Assembly: GCF_910577345.1 (NCBI RefSeq)
Contig: NZ_CAJTMT010000005.1
Span: forward strand, 1-64,000
DNA from: an uncultured Duncaniella sp.
GTDB lineage: Bacteria; Bacteroidota; Bacteroidia; Bacteroidales; Muribaculaceae
Direction of reading: 5' to 3'
DNA length: 64,000 bases
Of this stretch, positions 61,190 through 64,000 are shown one piece after another (positions within the stretch are counted from its first letter, which is position 1; every line of letters begins with the position of its first letter). The notes beneath the pieces were generated by a model. The model had not been told where the DNA came from. It did no database searches and saw only the letters and a list, made by a program, of their open reading frames with translations. The translations under genes were made by a program, and so were the position numbers.

Positions 61190-61693
61190 ATGAAAGCCGA
61201 AGAAATCAAAAACCTGTTTGACAGTTTCGAATCCATTGCCATTGAATATGAAGGTGTGGAATGCTGGAGCGCCCGAGAACTTGCCCCGGTTATGGGATAT
61301 GTCCAATGGCGTAATTTCCAATCAATCATTGAAAAAGCGAAGGAATCAGCTGAAAATGCCGGTGAAAATGTAGCCAATCATTTTGCCGGCGTAAGCAAAA
61401 CGATACCAATGCCAAAAGGCGCTGAACACCGGATAGATGACGTGATGCTGACACGTTATGCCTGCTATCTTGTCGCGCAAAACGGCGATCCTCGGAAACC
61501 TGAAATCTCCTTTGCGCAAAACTATTTTGCAGTCCAGACACGCCGTGCGGAGCTTGTCCATCAGCGACTTCTCGACTACGAACGTGTGAGAGCCCGTGCC
61601 AAACTTGCTCAATCCTTATTTTTTATCTGTCAAGCCGCATTAATCATATCTTTGGGAACAACATCTTCACCACAACCCATGTCAGGCGTTTGA
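61190..61693 (+). pseudogene. dinD: Truncated dinD (DNA-damage-inducible protein D)
   Basis: The first 130 residues match DinD: WSARELAPVMGYVQWRNFQS, IIEKAKESAENAG, DVMLTRYACYLVAQNGDPRK, NYFAVQTRRAELVHQRLLDY. DinD is about 270 aa; here the frame ends in unrelated sequence from about residue 140 (LAQSLFFICQAALIISLGTT) and overlaps the end of the convergent glycosyltransferase gene. I judge it a broken copy, half-length. A shortened active form cannot be excluded. Confidence 0.7.
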
Positions 61694-62600
61694 AATAACG
61701 GTTATGGAGATAAATCAGGCGCATCCGCAGCGGGAACGCGGTCCGCGATGTCACCTCATTGTTCAAACGCGATGACTGCTTGACGGCATTACGCCTTGCT
61801 GATTCCTCCGCCTTCCCTTCGGCCTCCAGCCTGTACTGCGCGGCAAGTATCATCCTTCTCGCATCAATCAGGGCGACAATATCGGTTCGCCCGGCATCGC
61901 GCAGATGCTTCTCAATCGCATCCAATGAAAGCTCCCAGTTTCGCGGCCGCGCACTGTAGGATGTACCGGTGATTGAATTTTCAAGTCTGTAGGTAACGAC
62001 ACTCGGTTCGCCCGGCAGCTCATACAGGCGGTCTGTTGCCAACAGCAACCGCACACCCAACTCATAGTCATTCCATCCGGGCAGAGCTTCATTCCACCCA
62101 CCGACACTGAGGACAAGCGATGTTCTGACCACCATACGCTGCGTTGACAGACATCCGCGAAACAGATGATTGAACATCGGTGCGTGCGATGTATAGTACA
62201 GCTTGCGGCGACTCCCGTCAATATCCTGCAGATAGATGTTTCGACCGAAAATATCAATTTCAGGATGCAATGCAATTGCCGATTCAAAATCACCGACATG
62301 CGAAGGGAGCATCACGTCGTCAGAATCAAAAAACATAACGAACTCACTCTCGACCTCCCGCAGTCCGCGGTTTCGAGCGGCACATGCCCCCGGTTTCATC
62401 TCCTGCACCACGACAACGTCGAGCTGAGGATTTGCAGCTGCCCATTGGCGCATGACACCCATCGTGCCATCCGTAGAGTTATTATCCACAAGCACGACCC
62501 TCGCCGGTCTTTCCTTCTGCGAAGCCACAGAGTCGAGAGTGCGACGGATGACCGACGCGCGGTTATATGCCGGAATAACTATAGTAACGGGTGAATTCAT
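61644..62600 (-). CDS. Glycosyltransferase family 2
   Basis: A 318-aa GT-A enzyme from the ATG 62598-62600 (MNSPVTIVIPAYNRASVIRR); an upstream GTG is less likely. Motifs: VDNNSTDGT, GACAARNRGL, FFDSDDVM (DXD), and GWNEALPGWNDYELGVRLL as the ED-type catalytic base region. It ends with a hydrophobic, basic helix. It adds a sugar to an extracellular glycan. Its end overlaps the truncated dinD on the other strand. Confidence 0.9.
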   Translation of the reverse strand: MNSPVTIVIPAYNRASVIRRTLDSVASQKERPARVVLVDNNSTDGTMGVMRQWAAANPQLDVVVVQEMKPGACAARNRGLREVESEFVMFFDSDDVMLPSHVGDFESAIALHPEIDIFGRNIYLQDIDGSRRKLYYTSHAPMFNHLFRGCLSTQRMVVRTSLVLSVGGWNEALPGWNDYELGVRLLLATDRLYELPGEPSVVTYRLENSITGTSYSARPRNWELSLDAIEKHLRDAGRTDIVALIDARRMILAAQYRLEAEGKAEESARRNAVKQSSRLNNEVTSRTAFPLRMRLIYLHNRYFKRLTWVVVKMLFPKI

Positions 62601-62672
62601 GCTCACAAAGTTAGTATTATTTGAGCAATTTCCTTACATTTGCCACCATAAACCAAATAATCAATATAAACT

Positions 62673-63122
62673 ATGAATATTGGCGATAAAATCCCCGAAA
62701 TACTCGGCCTCGATGCCGAAGGTAAAGAAGTCAAAAGCTCAGATTTTGCAGGCAAGCCCCTCATCATCTATTTCTATCCGAAGGACAACACCCCCGGTTG
62801 CACTGCGGAAGCCTGCTCAATCCGCGACCACAACAGCGAACTTTCGGCCAAAGGCTACACCGTCATCGGTATCAGCAAGGACTCCGTGGCAAGCCACCTG
62901 AAATTTGCCGACAAGTTCTCGCTGCCCTTTATCCTACTTTCCGATCCTACCACTGAGGTGAACCAGGCTTTTGGTGTATGGCAGAAAAAGAAAATGGCCG
63001 GACGTGAATACATGGGAACAGTCCGTACCACCTTCATCACCGATGCCAACCACGTTATCACCAACATCATCACCAAGGTCGACACCAAAAAGGCCGGCGA
63101 ACAGCTCCTCGGCCTCATCTGA
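62673..63122 (+). CDS. bcp: Thiol peroxidase Bcp (peroxiredoxin Q)
   Basis: A 149-aa atypical two-Cys peroxiredoxin that reduces peroxides with thioredoxin. Peroxidatic C43 is in DNTPGCTAEAC, resolving C48 in the same motif; IIYFYPKDNTPG and MGTVRTTFITDANHVI are family stretches. Promoter -7 box TACATTTG lies just upstream in the divergent gap with the glycosyltransferase. Confidence 0.93.
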   Translation: MNIGDKIPEILGLDAEGKEVKSSDFAGKPLIIYFYPKDNTPGCTAEACSIRDHNSELSAKGYTVIGISKDSVASHLKFADKFSLPFILLSDPTTEVNQAFGVWQKKKMAGREYMGTVRTTFITDANHVITNIITKVDTKKAGEQLLGLI

Positions 63123-63157
63123 TAATCCCGGCCTTGAATAGGCTCGAAAGGAACAAT

Positions 63158-63300
63158 CGGCTGGAAGGGTACAAAAAGACAGAAGGTCAGAAGAAACATA
63201 AGTTTTTTTGATATATACATTTTGCGTCTCAATCAGATGCAAATAATATAAAGCTTATGTTTCTTCTGACCTTCTGTCTTTTTGTACCCTTCCAGCCGAC
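63158..63300. repeat. Perfect 46-bp inverted repeat between bcp and lytTR genes
   Basis: Bases 63158-63203 are the exact inverse of 63255-63300, separated by 51 AT-rich bases. Next to the right arm lie three to four degenerate copies of TGTACCCTTCSAGCCGAC to 63350, and the left arm has matching partial copies from 63142. The arm core (ACAGAAGG, TCAGAAGAAACATAAG) resembles that of the inverted repeat at 42620-42917. It separates two convergent genes and can act as a terminator. Confidence 0.85.
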
Positions 63301-63361
63301 TGTACCCTTCGAGTTTTTTTGTACCCTTCGAGCCGACTGTACCCTTCGGGCAATTCGATTC

Positions 63362-64000
63362 TTAGTGCTTATTTAGCAGTTGGGTTATGACGGCACTATA
63401 CTGACGGCCCACAGGCAGCGTCACGCCCGATTCGAGGGTCACGTTCTGACGGGTAAAGCCGGTGATTTTATCAACAGCCACGATATATGACCTGTGTATC
63501 CTCACGAACTTATTGGCAGGCAGCATAGCCCCTATCGACTTCAGAATCACGCGTGAGACAGTGCAGACACCACCGGTACGGAATATCTTGGAATATCCCT
63601 CCATCGCCTCCACATATATTATATCATTCAGCGGGATGGTGATATTATTGTACTCCTGCTTGACAATAATATTTCCGTTCGAACGCTCATGCTTGGCATA
63701 TTCTATCCTCCGGCGCGCCTTGCCGAGAGCGGTCAGAAAGCGGTCGTAGGAAAACGGTTTGTGCAGATAGTCTATCGCATCAAGATTGAAACCGTCAAGC
63801 GCATAGTCAAGATAGGCCGTTGTGAATATGAAACAAGTGCCTACCGGAAGTTCCCCGGCTATGGCCAGTCCGTTTGTACCCTCCATTTCAATATCAAGGA
63901 AAGCGAGGTCTACCCCGCCCTCCCTTATCGCAGCAAGGCCGGCTTCAGGATCGGAGTAGGTTTGCAATTCGATGTCACCGGCGCGCTCACAGAATTTCTT
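63362..64000 (-). CDS. LytTR-family response regulator (5' end beyond window)
   Basis: The visible 213 codons contain the phospho-acceptor end of a receiver domain (DLAFLDIEMEGTNGLAIAGE, phospho-Asp in FLDIEM; TTAYLDYALDGFNLDAIDYL, KPFSYDRFLTALGKA) and a LytTR DNA-binding domain (IPLNDIIYVEAMEGYSKIFR, LPANKFVRIHRSYIVAVDKI, VTLPVGRQYSAVI). It is the response regulator of a two-component system; the histidine kinase is expected to the right, outside the window. The frame is open to the last base, so the start is not seen. Confidence 0.9.
   Translation of the reverse strand, partial: KKFCERAGDIELQTYSDPEAGLAAIREGGVDLAFLDIEMEGTNGLAIAGELPVGTCFIFTTAYLDYALDGFNLDAIDYLHKPFSYDRFLTALGKARRRIEYAKHERSNGNIIVKQEYNNITIPLNDIIYVEAMEGYSKIFRTGGVCTVSRVILKSIGAMLPANKFVRIHRSYIVAVDKITGFTRQNVTLESGVTLPVGRQYSAVITQLLNKH

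Overview
The window is Bacteroidales DNA, most likely from a gut Muribaculaceae-like bacterium. The family-level guess is inference. It rests on repeated promoters of the Bacteroidetes type (TTTG, about 20 bases, TAnnTTTG), weak Shine-Dalgarno signals, and typical Bacteroidetes genes: a NigD-like lipoprotein, a TPR lipoprotein with a LuxR-like end, a Vor/Kor oxidoreductase and a Suf system.

Positions 1 to about 37,770 are most of a Mu-like transposable prophage with a non-contractile, siphovirus-like tail, broadly of the hankyphage type; its far end lies left of the window. From right to left it holds the repressor end with arrays of GTAA-type repeats (probable transposase sites), a CI-like repressor facing an early promoter, and an early leftward operon with a DDE transposase (MuA-like), a MuB-like ATPase, a RecA-like ATPase, GemA, DUF3164, several small zinc-finger proteins, a gpG-like protein and a tail-completion candidate. 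A rightward block at 20,130-27,344 carries terminase, gp36-like, portal and gpF-like genes; the gpF-like protein ends in a nuclease-toxin-like domain. After a structured RNA-like region come a small HTH protein, a thymidylate-synthase-family enzyme with a dCMP-type residue, and a D12 adenine methyltransferase. A leftward block at 19,958-1 carries protease/scaffold, major capsid, amidase, holin and spanin candidates, tail tube, a frameshifted tail chaperone, tape measure, Dit, baseplate and two large receptor-type proteins. The last protein is followed by tandem promoterless alternative C-termini. The two late blocks diverge from one region where two palindromes 21 bp apart sit directly upstream of two opposed promoters.

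From about 37,780 the DNA is host chromosome: a secreted protein, a TPR regulator, a membrane protein, an MscS-type channel, an OLD-like ATPase with DUF4435, an AraC regulator, a GT4 glycosyltransferase, a lipoprotein cyclophilin, pfkA, a LolD-like ATPase, a NigD-like lipoprotein, a four-subunit 2-oxoacid:ferredoxin oxidoreductase, tRNA-Asp, sufCDS, a three-gene accessory cassette preceded by an 80-bp sequence that recurs beyond it, a truncated dinD, a GT2 glycosyltransferase, bcp and a LytTR response regulator cut by the window end. Two convergent intergenic regions (about 42.7 kb and 63.2 kb) carry long inverted repeats of one family.

The observations I rate highest are the tail-protein C-terminal cassette array, a possible -1 frameshift joining portal and gpF, the structured RNA before 25,536, the dCMP-type thymidylate-synthase homologue next to a DNA methyltransferase, the paired palindromes at the divergent late promoters, and the inverted-repeat family.
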